From positions 363,264,001 through 363,328,000 of the forward strand of contig NC_092337.1 of NCBI RefSeq assembly GCF_046630445.1: DNA of 64,000 bases, read 5' to 3'. The stretch comes from Rutidosis leptorrhynchoides (Eukaryota > Streptophyta > Magnoliopsida > Asterales > Asteraceae). The notes beneath the pieces were generated by a model. That model did no database searches. It had not been told where the DNA came from and saw only the letters and a program-made list of their open reading frames with translations. The translations under genes and the position numbers were made by a program. Shown in pieces: positions 46,521-58,097 of this stretch. Every line of letters starts with the position of its first letter. Within the stretch, counting starts at the first letter, position 1.

Positions 46521-47545
46521 ATTATGGTTAATTGACTTCTTGCTTGGGAAATGTTTGTTTAGTTGCTTGCTTGGATCTAAGGTGAGTACAATTTGTACAT
46601 ATTAATTAGTAAATTGATTTTGATATGCAAATTGTATTGAATGCGGAATGCGAAAGAATCTCAAGTTACATTGGGTGATGTACATACATCGGGTGACGTA
46701 TGAGAGCTTCCTAGCATATTGTATGACATCGGATGATGTCAAAATACATCGGGTGATGTACACTTGGATGGTAGTTTGGCTTGGGGACACCCATGACTAT
46801 GACATCGGGTGACATCTAGCACCAGGTGGTGCTAAGTGGACGACTAGAGGACTTGCTACTTGTGGGTGACTAGACAAGGACTCTAATGTGCTTATTGATG
46901 TGTTATATGGAGTTTGTTTTCATTGTTAAATTTATTGATTGATATGTACATATTGTATTCACTAAGCATTTGCTTACCGCTGTTATTTACTGCTTTTTAT
47001 AGGCTCCGGTTTAGATAAGGGTAAGGGCGCTTTAGATGGATAGCTTGATGATGCGAAGTGTACTTTTGGAAGTTGCATATTTGATTGTAGGTACTTGCTA
47101 GATACTTTTGGTGGGATAGTGAAATCCCCAAGATCATGTTCTTACCACTAGCAATGGTTTTTAGTATTTTGTTAATATGGGTCGACATTAAGACTTGTAG
47201 TTCGTAATGGCTCAAATTTGGTACTTGTCTTATTTTGGGTCATGATCCTAGCACTCGTACTTTGGTTTATATATTTTGTTGTATTGTGATTATGTATTTA
47301 AAGTTTAACAAGTTGCTATTAAGTTGCTAGTGTTGGTGTCGAAATGAGTAGTTTGAAACGGATGAAGTGTGATTTTGGTAAGTTTTCCATTCCTGAAGGG
47401 TCAGCAGAAGTTTTCGTAGTAAGTCTTCTTAGTCAGCACGATTTCTCGTGCTAAGTCTCCTTAGTCAGCATGAGTTTTCGTGCCACGTCTTCTTAGTTAG
47501 CACGAGTTTTCGTGTTTGGTGTTCTAAGTTAGCGCGAGTTTTCCT
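46521..47545 (+). pseudogene. Remnant of a family-A-like LTR
   Basis: No coding content is present. GTGAGTAC at 46582, a minisatellite, CACTAAGCATTTGCTTACCG, TTTTTATAG|GCTCCGG at 47002, GATAAGGGTAAGGGC and ACTTTTGGAAGTTG follow in the same order as in LTR family A. The ends are not recognisable. Short GTCAGCACGA...TCGTG repeats occur at 47400-47545. Confidence 0.6.
46668..46830 (+). repeat. Minisatellite with ACATCGGGTGATGT unit
   Basis: Five to six copies of a palindromic 14-mer (arms ACATC and GATGT around GGGT) and one variant (AGCACCAGGTGGTGCT) lie at irregular spacing inside the intron-like interval of the LTR remnant. Confidence 0.85.
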
Positions 47546-48299
47546 TTTAGTTCGCTAATGCAGCTGGTTTTTTATGATATTCTTTTAGGTGGAACTCCAT
47601 CTATCTCATTATTTAAGAAATCAACATAGAGATAGGATAGAAACTAAGCTGAATCCTAAGTTTCGGTTCTAAGTGTATTATTGGTATCTTTTGAAACATA
47701 TAAAGATGTGTTTGATTTCGAACACGATAATATAATTATTGTTTGATTTCGAGCTTGATGCTCATTTAAATAATAAATAATATTAGATTGAAACTAGTTA
47801 CTAGCTTAAGATTCTCGTTTAGAACCTTGAGCTAGATAAGCTCGTTTATAGATCCATGACTAATTAATCTTTGTTATGAAAGGAGAAAGATGTTTAGAGT
47901 GATGGGGATCATGTCACTCTTCTGAGGATCATTCAACTCTTAAGAATTAAAACTGAAATAGTTCCATTATTAATTTATTATGACAAAATTTCACTAATGC
48001 AGCTGGTTCTTTATGATATTCTTTAAGGTGGCACTCTATCTCATTATTTGGGCAAAATTTCACCAATGTACACTGCACTTTAATATAGACAGAAACATAG
48101 ATCCATCTCAATTGTTGTTGTATATAGTCACGTCAAAAACAATTTGAAGGTACTGATGGATGGCCTGAGGAACATATACATGCATACTGCTATTCAGAAC
48201 TAGTTAAGATTGCAAACACTATACAAAAGAAGTCTTCAATAAATCTGATTAACATTGAAATACTTTTAATGAAACTTGTTTTAACACTGTAAATAAAAT
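47546..48299. other. Host DNA downstream of the F-box gene
   Basis: A block starting CTAATGCAGCTGGTT appears at 47554-47612 and again at about 47994-48045, and another block (47853-47903) resembles 30231-30280. No gene is seen. The minus-strand AATAAA at about 47976-47981 could serve as a poly(A) signal for the F-box gene. Confidence 0.5.
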
Positions 48300-49463
48300 T
48301 TAAATAGCTGGTTGAATCCAGATTGGAAGAGTAAAGTGACTATGTGACTCTCCGTGAAAGCGTTGTTCAACGGTTTGACTTGACATATGGTACACTCCCA
48401 TATCGCTACCTCCGCCCACACCGCTTAAATCCTCAAAATCATCAGTAAAATATATGCAATTACCCATTATCACCCCTTTACTATCCTCCTCCATAGAAAA
48501 CGACTGGCCATATCCCACAAACAAAGATTTCCTACCTAAATTTTTTACTTGTGACCATTCTTCACTATCTAAATCATACTTGAAAACCCTAAAACTCGTT
48601 GTCTTGTAAGGACTCTCATTGTATACAGTCGTACCAAGTGCTACTTCCCTGATAATCACCAACAACCCATTATCGTCTTTTAATCCAATAACATATGCTC
48701 TGAAAATATATTTTTCAAAACTTCTGCAATAAAGATATTCAGGCAATGTTGAAACAGTCACAATAGTTGTAGGATTCCCTTGAGAAACATCACAAGCTTT
48801 GATCTGGTAGTCATAACTTATATTGTAAATATGACCCTTGTGATAAGTGATATCTAGTAACATTGTATCCTGACTATCAAAGATAGATGTCCACTTTTCA
48901 TCTTTACACCGACAAAACTTTAATTTCACCCGACATCCATATAACAGTACCACGACCAGTGATGATTCAACAAGGACTAGCTTCCTAAAATGTATATCAT
49001 CCCTATTTGAAGAGATTCTCGATTCTGGAAAGGTGCATATGTTTGGAAGATAGATAATTTCACGTGAAAAAGGATTGATGAGTTTTGGAACATTTTCGTG
49101 TCCGATAGTTAAGAGCCACCCACCCGAAGAAATGTATAACCTACCACGTCCTTCAGATAGACTTATCTTACGGATGTTCTTGTTTAAGGGACAAAACAAT
49201 TGTAGATCATCATCATCCTCTTTTTTCTCAGTATTAAAGAAGTAGTACCTTTTCCAATTATTACCCTGTTTTTCGTCTAGGAGCAACAGACACGGAATAT
49301 GGGAAGGAAGACCATTGGGGTAGTGGTCCTTGTTAGTAGCCCGAACGGCGGCTAAACACCACGATTTACATACTCCGGCAAAACACACATAATCTTCATG
49401 ATACAAATTATGCTTCTTGGCTATGATATCAAGTATTTCAGGAAGCATCTCGGACCAATTCAT
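48300..49463 (-). CDS. F-box protein with DUF295 (KIB/SKIP23-like) domain
   Basis: This is a single open frame of 387 codons from an ATG at 49461-49463. Residues 2-45 (NWSEMLPEILDIIAKK and VCFAGVCKSWCLAA) form an F-box, the Skp1-binding part of SCF ubiquitin ligases. The centre looks like beta-propeller sequence. The end has the DUF295 signature: VFKYDLDSEEWSQVKNLG (about 293-310), LFVGYGQSFS, GNCIYFTDD (about 333-341), DMGVYHM and a PIWIQP tail. Length fits intronless DUF295 F-box proteins, which recruit targets that are mostly unknown. No breaks are visible. A TATATAA box lies about 105 bases upstream. It is the only clear host gene here, bordered by an LTR remnant and by a chromovirus. Confidence 0.92.
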   Translation of the reverse strand: MNWSEMLPEILDIIAKKHNLYHEDYVCFAGVCKSWCLAAVRATNKDHYPNGLPSHIPCLLLLDEKQGNNWKRYYFFNTEKKEDDDDLQLFCPLNKNIRKISLSEGRGRLYISSGGWLLTIGHENVPKLINPFSREIIYLPNICTFPESRISSNRDDIHFRKLVLVESSLVVVLLYGCRVKLKFCRCKDEKWTSIFDSQDTMLLDITYHKGHIYNISYDYQIKACDVSQGNPTTIVTVSTLPEYLYCRSFEKYIFRAYVIGLKDDNGLLVIIREVALGTTVYNESPYKTTSFRVFKYDLDSEEWSQVKNLGRKSLFVGYGQSFSMEEDSKGVIMGNCIYFTDDFEDLSGVGGGSDMGVYHMSSQTVEQRFHGESHSHFTLPIWIQPAI

Positions 49464-49566
49464 TGACTCGAATAACTTTATGCTTAACTTTTACGAGTAC
49501 GAAATAAAACCCTACGAATTAATCGAATGTTTGTGAAATACTATTGAAACTTAATTAGATATCGTG

Positions 49567-49576
49567 CTTATATAAG
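49567..49576 (-). promoter_or_regulatory. Candidate TATA box of the F-box gene
   Basis: CTTATATAAG lies about 105 bases upstream of the ATG on the minus strand. The motif is palindromic, so orientation is set by the gene. Confidence 0.5.
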
Positions 49577-49629
49577 TTTCCAATATAGATTTCCAGCTTA
49601 GCCTCAAAGGTTTACGAAATAGCCCTAAT

Positions 49630-49790
49630 TTCATTTTTTTTCTTTTGTAATTGGGCTTTTTTTTTTTTTTTTTTTCTCTACTATGCTTTTTTGGTTATTT
49701 ATTTATTTATCCATTTTTTAATTATTATTATTATTATTATTTATTCAAAAAAATTTATTTTTATTTTGTTTTATTTTATTTTCCTAATTA
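49630..49790. repeat. Low-complexity T-rich and ATT repeats
   Basis: A T-run of about 20 bases (49657-49677), ATTATT repeats and TTTTATTTTATTTT fill this stretch. Confidence 0.85.
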
Positions 49791-50010
49791 TTGGCCGGAG
49801 GTCCTCTCGGAAGCAATCTACCTATCCGTCGAATAGAGAGGGGTGACTTTTTCTAGTTTTGAGAGTGTTTTTCACTCAGAGTGAAAAATGACTTGTTTTT
49901 ATTCTCGGATAGGAGAATGATTGTCTACATCTCACCTCCCCATACACCATGATGCAGGGATACCTTGAGGGGCTGCAGGTGACAAGTTTGATAGTCGATG
50001 GACTGCATGC
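49790..50010 (+). other. Possible SINE-derived fragment
   Basis: The words GGAGGTCCTCTCGGAAGCAA and TTGTCTACATCTCACCTCCC recall the body of a widespread tRNA-derived plant SINE group. No promoter box, clear ends or target duplication were identified, so this is a tentative call. Confidence 0.35.
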
Positions 50011-50261
50011 GACTTATATTCAAACTTCATATCCATTTTATCTTTTAGTTTGTTGATGTTTATCTTTAAGTTTGAATTCTGTTTCTTGTTCCATAATTCA
50101 CGATTGCCTTTATCAATCGTGATAGACTCATTTTGAAGTAGTTTTTATTATTATTGAAAAGTTGCTTAGCAATAAAAAGTCCAGAAGCCACATCGGCATT
50201 TTTGGCTATTTCCACATTTGTGTTGATTATCTTTGTTATTCGGCCACGATCCGCCATTATT

Positions 50262-50275
50262 TGGTATCCAGAGCC
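50262..50275 (+). other. Primer-binding site of the CRM/Galadriel-like element
   Basis: TGGTATCCAGAGCC is the initiator-Met PBS with one inserted C. Confidence 0.75.
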
Positions 50276-50282
50276 TGAGGTA

Positions 50283-51106
50283 ATGGCCGAACGTAATCAG
50301 AGTGGACGATTCACTAGGGGTGATGCTCGTAGAAACACCGAGAAAGGCAACGAACCTGATCCACGAGATGCGGAGTTCGATCGCCTAAACATAAGAATCG
50401 CCGAGTTGGAAGTAAATCGGTACCAGTATTATGAAACGGATTCGGATCAAACTCATGATCAATGGGATGATTATGCGAATCCTTTCGCTCATGACAGGAG
50501 GGGTCCGCGTAGAGATTACAACGATGATCCCTTACAGAACCTAGGGATGAAAGTCGAGATTCCAGAATTTACGGGGATGTTACACCCCGATGAATTTCTC
50601 GATTGGGTGAGCACCGTCGAGCGTGTCTTCGACGTTAAAGACATACCCGAGCACCTTAAGGTCAAGTTGGTTGCTATAAAGTTGCGTAAACATGCATCTT
50701 TATGGTGGGATAATTTGAAGCGAAATAGGTTGATGAACAGGAAATCGAAGGTCGAAACTTGGGCTAAAATGAAGAAACTCTTAAAAGAAAATTTTCTTCC
50801 AGAAAATTATAAGCAAGAAGCATTCCTTGACTATTATAATCTTCGCCAACGCACATTGAGTGTCAAGGAATTAATTCAGGAATTTGACCGATTGAACATG
50901 AGATGTGATGTGCAAGAGGAGGAGGAACAAACGATTGCCCGGTTTTTGGGTGCCTTGAACTCTGATATTTCTGATGTTGTTCAATTGCATCAATATTGGA
51001 ACTATTCTTATGTTTGTAAACTTGCCCTACGTGTGGAAAAACAACAACTCCAGACTAAGGGTAAGGCTACTGTTTCACGTTTACTCCAAGTCCAAAAACA
51101 CCTATA
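50283..51106 (+). pseudogene. CRM/Galadriel-like gag
   Basis: The ATG at 50283 opens MAERNQSGRFTRGDARRN; an upstream extension to 50154 is leader and was not used. The gag core includes MKVEIPEFTGMLHPDEFLDW, HLKVKLVAIKLRKHASLWW and YNLRQRTLSVKELIQEFDRL, the retrotransposon-gag domain that builds the particle. The frame ends KHL and a stop around 51104-51106. The knuckle-bearing continuation lies in another frame from 51107, so one frameshift separates them. Confidence 0.85.
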
Positions 51107-51799
51107 GTGACCACGAACCTACTTAAAACCGCGTCTAGTTCAACTAGCTCTACTCCACGTACTAGTGGACGAACTCCACGATGTTTTCGTTGCCAAGTTC
51201 AAGGACATTATGCCCGTTATTGTCCAAATCCATGCTCAGTTACCTATGTTGATGATCCAGAGGATTATCCCGTGTACGATACTGAGGGTGAAACCGATAT
51301 ACCACCAGAAGATGAGAGTGAAATTGTGTATGCGGATCGAGGAGAATCATTAGTTGTGCGGCGTACATTGAACACCACAGTGGGAAACCTCGACAATAAT
51401 GATTCTTGGCTTCGTCATAACATCTTCCGTACGAAGTGCACGTCTAAAGGAAAGGTTTGTACTATGATCATTGACAGCGGTAGTTGCGAGAATGTTGTCT
51501 CATCAGTTATGGTGGAGAGGTTGGGGTTGACGACCGAAGCCCATCCCGAGCCATATCAACTCACGTGGTTGAAGAAAGGGAACACCATCAAGGTGAGCCA
51601 ACGATGTAAGGTTGCGTTTTCAATTGGGAAAAACTATAGTGATGAGGTTTGGTGTGAAGTTATACCAATGGATGCTTGTCATATCTTATTGGGTTGGCCA
51701 TGGCAATTTGACCGCAAGACGACACATGACGGGTTTCGCAACACTTATAGTTTTCAAAAGGATGGTGTCAAAATCATCCTAGCTCCTCTCGATACTTGA
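51107..51799 (+). pseudogene. CRM/Galadriel-like gag zinc knuckle and protease
   Basis: The frame carries the knuckle CFRCQVQGHYARYC near residue 26, an acidic linker, and the aspartic protease with MIIDSGSCENVVS, in which DSGS is the active site. It continues with CHILLGWPWQFDR, the conserved end of the protease fold. It closes with TGA at 51797-51799; RT follows in the same frame, so a single change probably made the stop. Confidence 0.85.
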
Positions 51800-51847
51800 A
51801 ATGATGATGAACCGACATTATTCCTGAATAAAACAGCCTTCGAAACA

Positions 51848-52452
51848 ATGATACAGAAGAGTCATATTGTGTTTGCTTTAGTGGTCGAGGAAATGAATGC
51901 GCCTACTGTTCGCATACGTGCTCAAGTGCAGCCTTTGTTGGACGAGTTTAGTGACGTGATACCTGATGAAATACCCCCGGGTTTACCACTTATGCGAGAC
52001 ATACAACACTGTATTGATTTCGTCCCTGGCACCACCATACCCAACAAACCCGCTTACCGTTTGAACCCAAAGGAGTATGCCGAATTACAAAGACAAGTCA
52101 CTGAGTTACTTGACAAAGGTTTAATCAGAGAAAGCATGAGTCCATGTGCCGTACCCGCATTGCTTGTACCGAAACACGGGGGGACCTTTCGGATGTGTAT
52201 CGATAGCCGAGCCGTCAACAAGATTACAATCAAGTATCACTTTCCGATTCCTCGTTTAGACGATTTGTTGGACCAGCTTCACGGGTCTACTGTGTTTTCC
52301 AAGATATATTTACGCAGCGGATACCATCAAATCCGAATGAGGCCCGGGGACGAGTGGAAAACCGCTTTCAAGACACGGGACGGTTTATATGAGTGGATGG
52401 TGACGCCATTTGGGTTATCGAACGCACCTAGTACCTTTATACAACTCATGAA
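51848..52452 (+). pseudogene. CRM/Galadriel-like RT, N-terminal half
   Basis: The RT fingers and palm start with DEIPPGLPLMRDIQHCID, then NKPAYRLNPKEYAELQRQV and CIDSRAVNKITIKYHFPIP. The motif normally reading [12 protein letters not shown] is here SKIYLRSGYHQI, so the first catalytic Asp is replaced by Tyr. The text ends at QLMN, where solo LTR C is inserted after ATGAA. The second half resumes at 54736. Confidence 0.88.
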
Positions 52453-52778
52453 TGAAACAACCCAACCCATATACAACACGAGAAAATATTTTTTTTAAAA
52501 TAATAAACATTTACGCGCCATTCGAAAGATGTAAACCATTCTATGCAACCCATTTAAACATGCAACCAGTTTAATGTTTACAATAAGAGGCACAAGGCCT
52601 TAAATCAATTGTTTACAAGTTCGACCCATTAACATGATAGTTTTAATCCAAACAACACCCGAGCATGGTTTGGGGCTAAACTACCCAAAACTCTAGGTCG
52701 ACTTCAAAAGCTTCAACAAGCATCCAACATGGGGAAACTAGTGTCCAACAACCCCCTTCCCTTTGTCCGCACCTGCAT

Positions 52779-53435
52779 CTAAAAAGTAGACAACGAGAGG
52801 GGTAAGCTAACGCTTAGTGAATGCAATAATTATACATATATATATATATATATATATATAACCTACTTACTTGCAATCACTTACACAATACCGCATACAA
52901 GCTAGCAATTCAATAACCATGCAAAACTCATGCATAAACTACTATCCGCAATTCACAATAAGCTAGCAACATCAATACCATATAGTTCACAAATTAATAT
53001 GCTAATACAAATTCACACAACCATGGTTAACCAATCGTACAAAGGAACGGTACTCGAAGGACCGTTGGAGTTCATAACATTCATTAGCGTACTTTACTCC
53101 GCGTAATCACTAACCCCCCGGGTGATGTCTTAAACACCGCGACTAACTCACCCCCATTAAAATGTGGTGTCTTGAACACCGCGACTATCCCACATGTCAA
53201 TCAAACCCATGAGTGGTGTCTTGAACACCGCAACAATCCCACTCCCATGACAATGCGGTGTCTTGTACACCGCGACTATTCCACACGTCAATCAAACCAA
53301 TGAGTGGTGTCTTGAACATCACGACAATCCCATTCGTTACGTAGAATGTGGTGTCTTAAACACCGCGACTATCCCACATTTCACGCTACACAAATAAATA
53401 CATTATATACGTACACGCATAATTATTCCACTCAC
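52779..53435 (-). other. Intron-like interval in solo LTR C
   Basis: On the minus strand it opens ATG|GTGAGTGGAATAATTATGCG and closes TTAGCTTACC...CTTTTTAG. Both edges match family A closely, although the interior minisatellite is different. Confidence 0.45.
53120..53382 (+). repeat. Minisatellite with GGTGTCTTGAACACCGCGAC unit
   Basis: Six copies of a roughly 30-bp core, containing the hairpin GGTGT-CTTGA-ACACC, are separated by 10 to 20 bases. They lie at the position occupied by other minisatellites in LTR family A and the 46521 remnant. Confidence 0.9.
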
Positions 53436-54264
53436 CATATCACACCGGTGGTGATTAAATACTTCCGTAAGCTTCAAAGCAAAGTACCTAATACATTAAG
53501 TACACATTCAATACACAAACTTGTGGAACTAACCACAATACTTAACTCTTGAGCATTTAATGACCCAAATGCATTAAATAACTCACTTACACCAAAACCG
53601 CCCATAAATGGCCAAGACTCATCATAATTCACTAAAAGCTAGTGATTAAAGTCCACTAGTACCAACTAACACAATTTATGGGTATTTCTTACCCATCTCA
53701 CCCAAATAGGTCAACCATTACCCATTTGACCCATTTTAACACTTAGACTTACAAATTTGGTCAAACTTGAAACCATTAACAATCTTTCATCATTACACAA
53801 GTGTATTAGTGACTAACAACACAATTAACACTTACAAACCTCAATTTACATGACCAAACCCTAAATTATAATCATTAGGGTTTCCTTACATCAATTTAAC
53901 CCAAATTCACCCATTTAACCCCCAAATGGGTCTTACAAGTCTCAAATGAACAAAACCTAGCCATAAATCAACTAAAACTCAAAACATGGAGTTAAGACTT
54001 ACCAAAACTATCAAGTCGTAGCTAAGAACGAGGGGAACAATTTTACTTCTTGCTCCAAAGATCGATTCACAAATCTTCACTCTCAAATCTTACTTTGAAT
54101 CTAAATGGGTTTTGTGTTTTGAGAGAAAATAGAGAAAGAAAATGGAAAAAAAAATGAAGAAATGAGATAAGTGGCTAGTATTTGAGCCACAATCTGATCC
54201 AAACGCAAAAATATGAAATTACCCTTGGATCACCCTTTTTAAAAACTGAAATCGGAATCAGACC

Positions 54265-54410
54265 CGCAGATCTGTCGCGGCGCGGCCGCATGCCATCACG
54301 GCACGACAATTGGGGAAATTTCGATCCTGTTTATCTTGCTTCCTGTTCCTGATTTACATGGAATGCCGCGACGCGGCCCCAGCCATCCCCAGCGCGACAA
54401 TAGGCATAAA
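54265..54410. repeat. CpG-rich palindrome patches of solo LTR C
   Basis: GTCGCGGCGCGGCCGC at about 54274 and GCCGCGACGCGGCC at about 54365 lie upstream (minus strand) of the TATA-like TTTTTAAAAAGG. Confidence 0.75.
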
Positions 54411-54566
54411 CTGACCAATTTCGACAACTTTAAACCAACTATTGATTTACACGACTTGTACACTTCGTTCTCGCTTCCTATATACATCTAAACTTCACTA
54501 TAAAGCCTCACACGACTTAACCCCATCAAAAACCATGCATATACTTATACATGCTTACATTCTCAA

Positions 54567-54568
<2 letters not shown>

Positions 54569-54627
<59 letters not shown>
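54569..54627. repeat. (AT)n microsatellite
   Basis: About 59 bases of alternating A and T lie in solo LTR C. Confidence 0.97.
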
Positions 54628-54632
<5 letters not shown>

Positions 54633-54735
54633 AATTAACAATTTATATCATTTAAACACATATACGATCAAGTATAAACGTTCTAAAGATCAATTTCGCA
54701 CCTTAAGACACGTATGAAGAAAAAGGGATGTTACA

Positions 54736-56020
54736 ATGAATCAGGTATTCAAACCTTTTATAGGCCGGCTTGTCGTTGTCTACTTTGATGACATTCTTGT
54801 TTTTAGTACATCAACCGACCAACACCTTGCTCATTTACGCCAAGTTTTTGCAGTTTTGAGAGACCAAAAGTTATATGCTAATGGTCAAAAATGCCACTTC
54901 TTAGTTCCAGAAGTGAGTTTTTTGGGTTACATCATATCAGGCACCGGTATTAGAATGGACGAAGCAAAAATAGAAGCAATACTTAATTGGCCAACACCCA
55001 CCTCTGTTCATGACGTAAGAAGCTTTCACGGCCTTGCTTCTTTCTACCGACGGTTCATTCGTAATTTTAGTACCATAGTTTCTCCAATTACCGAGTGCAT
55101 CAAAGGTGGTTGTTTTACTTGGAACGATGAAGCATCAGCAACCTTTGAAGCACTTAAGATTCATGTTACAAAAGCACCGGTTTTGGCTTTACCAGATTTT
55201 GGGGAAGTATCTGAAGTTGAGTGTGACGCATCGGGTGTCAGTATTGGTGGGGTTGTTAGTCAAAATCGCCGACCGATTGCCTTTTTCAGTGAGAAACTTA
55301 ATGATGCTCGACGACGTTATTCTACCTATGATCAGGAGTTTTACGCCATTGTTCGTAGCTTAGACACTTGGCGACATTATCTACTACCCGCAGAGTTTGT
55401 CTTATACTTCGAGCACGAGTCCCTTAAATACATTCACGGGCAACACAAACTCAATGTCCGTCATGCTAAATGGGTTGAGTTTTTACAAGCATTTTCATTC
55501 ATCATCAAGCACAAAGCGGGTTCACAAAATCAAGTGGCAGATGCCCTTAGTCAAAGGCATTCTCTTGTCACCACTTTGTGTGTTCAAGCACATGGTTTCA
55601 AGTCTATAAAGGAATTGTATGCAGGTGATCGTGACTTCAGTACTATTTGGGCAAGTTTCTGTGTTGCACCCTTGCACAGGTTCGCTATCCACGATGGCTA
55701 TCTATTTCGAGGTACTCGACTTTGTATTCCTTGCGGTTCTTTACGCGATGCTATTATTATCGAGTATCATGCAGGTGGTCTTGCCGGTCATTTTGGTCGT
55801 GACAAAACATATTCTTCTGTTAAAGCAAGGTTTTATTGGCCCCACTTGGAAAGACACATTAACCACGTGCTTAAGCGTTGTCGGGTATGCCATTTAGCCA
55901 AAACACATAGGACAAATGCCGGATTGTATACCCCACTGCATGTACCCCATCATCCGTGGGAGGACGTTAGCCTTGACTTTATCCTTGGTCTGCCACAAAC
56001 ACAATGCCATAAAGATTCGG
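54736..56020 (+). pseudogene. CRM/Galadriel-like RT C-terminal half, RNase H, integrase start
   Basis: This continues the RT across the solo LTR: MNQVFKPFIGRLVVVYFDDI with FDD at about residues 17-19. RNase H shows VECDASGVSIGG and YFEHESLKYI, where the usual YSDH has Glu for Asp. It ends KAGSQNQVADALSQR. The integrase zinc domain follows, with H-x-H residues around GGLAGHFGRDKT and CRVCHLAK, then the first catalytic Asp in SLDFILGLP. The frame is cut at KDSV by the LTR beginning at 56021. The remaining integrase and chromodomain should lie beyond the window. Confidence 0.88.
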
Positions 56021-58097
56021 TGTAACGACCCTACTTTTTCCGTTATCTTTTGCCGTTAATTATTTAACGACCGTTAACTGTTAGTGTGCCACGTCATTTC
56101 TATGACCTATATTATTATTTTTGTAATAATATATATATATATATATAATAATTATTATGTGTTATGTGAATATATGTATTCATATTTTAATTTATACGTT
56201 TCTACGTCTCGCGGATTTCCATCCGGCGAATCTTTTCGGTTTTTAAACCAACGGTCGAGCTTTCGGGATTTTTAAATCCTAAATATTTTAAATATGATAT
56301 TTTATGATCATATTATTATTAGGTGTATTTATATTTATTTTTCGTCGCGCGTTTGTTATCTTTCCGGATTTTTAATCGCGTAAGCGTGTTTTCGCGTTTC
56401 GGGCTTCGTTCGGGATTTCGGGCCACAAGGAAATTAACTTTTAACAAAATTGGACCCATGGGGCCCACCCCCATGCAAATTCGGCCGAAGCCAAGGGGGG
56501 GAGGGGGTTACTTCTCCTTGTTTTCTTTTTTTTTGAGATTTCATCTTATCACTTTCCAATTTATCAAAAACCTAAATTAATTTTGCTCTCCTCCCTCTTT
56601 CCTTCTTCCTTGGGCGACGCCACCACCAACACCATTCATCATCATCCATCAACAATATATTACTTGGATCATTAAATCGTTCACATAATCGGATTCCTCT
56701 CTTCGTTCTCTACGCGATCATATACTTTGATTCTCGATTTGGGTATAAACCCTAACCCTAGCTTTTTGATTTTTCATATATATTACTGATTTTATATGTT
56801 ATATTATTAGTATGATGTGTATAAGTTGTTGTAATGTTGTTTGAATGCGTAGAATTACTCGTTTGTACATGTTTTCGGTTTGTAAATTTTGGACAGCAGT
56901 TTGATTCGTATATTCTGACTTTGTAACTGATATGAATGTTAAAATAAAGTACATAAATGAGTTCCTCTCATCAAGACATTAACTTTAGACTCCGGATTCA
57001 TGTCGTTTCGATTCCCGGAGCCCTAGTTATGCTTAATTTGGTTTTTGCTAAAGATTGAAAGGTGTTCTTGGCATGAACAAGGTTGGGTCCGACTTTGTGA
57101 CCATCCTTGGTGTCTTTAGGGTGTGTCATTTGGTTAGGACTGATGGTGAGATGAATTTTTATGTTCGGGTCACCTAAATCCGAGCCACGGTTCACCCGTT
57201 GTGCCCGAATTACTGTTTTGAGTAAATTGATTTCCCAAATGTTGTCATGGCTGATATCCACGACCTAGGGACTGTTTTTGGAGTGTTCTTGAGTTCATAA
57301 TTGTGTCGGGTGGTTTGAGTAGGTGAAGTTGCATATGTGGCTTGCCCGAAACCGACATCCGGGGCTCAAGATACGACCCGACGAACTTTTAAACTTAAAA
57401 CTTATGGTTAATGACTAAACTTATGGTAAAATTTATGGATTTCATTATTAATTAATTACTTATGATAAAAGAAGTAATTATTATTATTTAAAACTTATGA
57501 TATAAATATTTATTATATCATTTAATTATTAATTATAATTTAATTAACATTTTAATTAGACTTATGATTAATAATACTTTTATTATTTAAGGAAAATACT
57601 TATGATAAGTATTAAATTTGTTTTTGAGAAATTATTAAGAGACTTATAATAAATATTAAATAATTATTTAATTATTATAAGACTTAATTATTATTTAATT
57701 ATGATTTAATTATTAAAAACTTATGATTTAATAATTTTAATTAGAAACTTATGATATGATTAATAATTCATTATTAATTAATAATACTTATGATATGATT
57801 TAAAATTTATTATAAATTAATAATATTTATATTATGATTAATATTTAATTAATTAATTAAATACTTATGTTATACTAATTATAACATTTCAACTTATATT
57901 AACTTTAATAATTCATTTTATTTAATTAAACTTATGTTAAGACATTATTATACACTTTTGACTTTAAATAACATTATAACCTATGTTATTATTATAACTT
58001 ACACTTTTAAAATTAATATTGACTATGTTTGACCAAGGTTGACTTTTGAGTTGACTTTCGGTTGACTTTGACTTTCAGTTGACTTCTGTTGACTTTC

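Larger units (their letters stand above)
52453..54735 (-). mobile_element. Solo LTR C inserted in the chromovirus RT
   Basis: It is bounded by TGAAACAACCC and GGGATGTTACA on the plus strand, that is TGTAACATCCC at its own 5' end. ATGAA is duplicated at 52448-52452 and 54736-54740. At 2283 bp with no internal region, it is a solo LTR. On the minus strand it has CpG-rich palindromes (54265-54410), TTTTTAAAAAGGG at 54233-54246, a GTGAGT...AG interval with a minisatellite, and a final TTGGGTTGTTTCA. This order matches LTR family A, to which it is a divergent relative. Confidence 0.9.
50256..56020 (+). mobile_element. CRM/Galadriel-like chromovirus, twice interrupted
   Basis: After a PBS the order is gag with a zinc knuckle, protease, RT, RNase H and the start of integrase. 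RT is split by solo LTR C at 52453-54735, and integrase is cut at 56020 by the Tekay-like LTR. Its 5' LTR ends about 50256, but its start is not resolved and may be lost in 49880-50010. The rest of the element should continue beyond the window on the far side of the Tekay-like element. RT text of the DEWKTAFKTRDGLYEW type points to the CRM/Galadriel branch. Confidence 0.85.

Noticed and set aside
50154-50282. Upstream extension of the CRM-like gag frame
   Set aside because: It would run through the LTR end and primer-binding site. The ATG at 50283 fits the gag start.
53120-53382. CRISPR-like array
   Set aside because: Linkers are partly repeated and the units vary; the context is a solo LTR.
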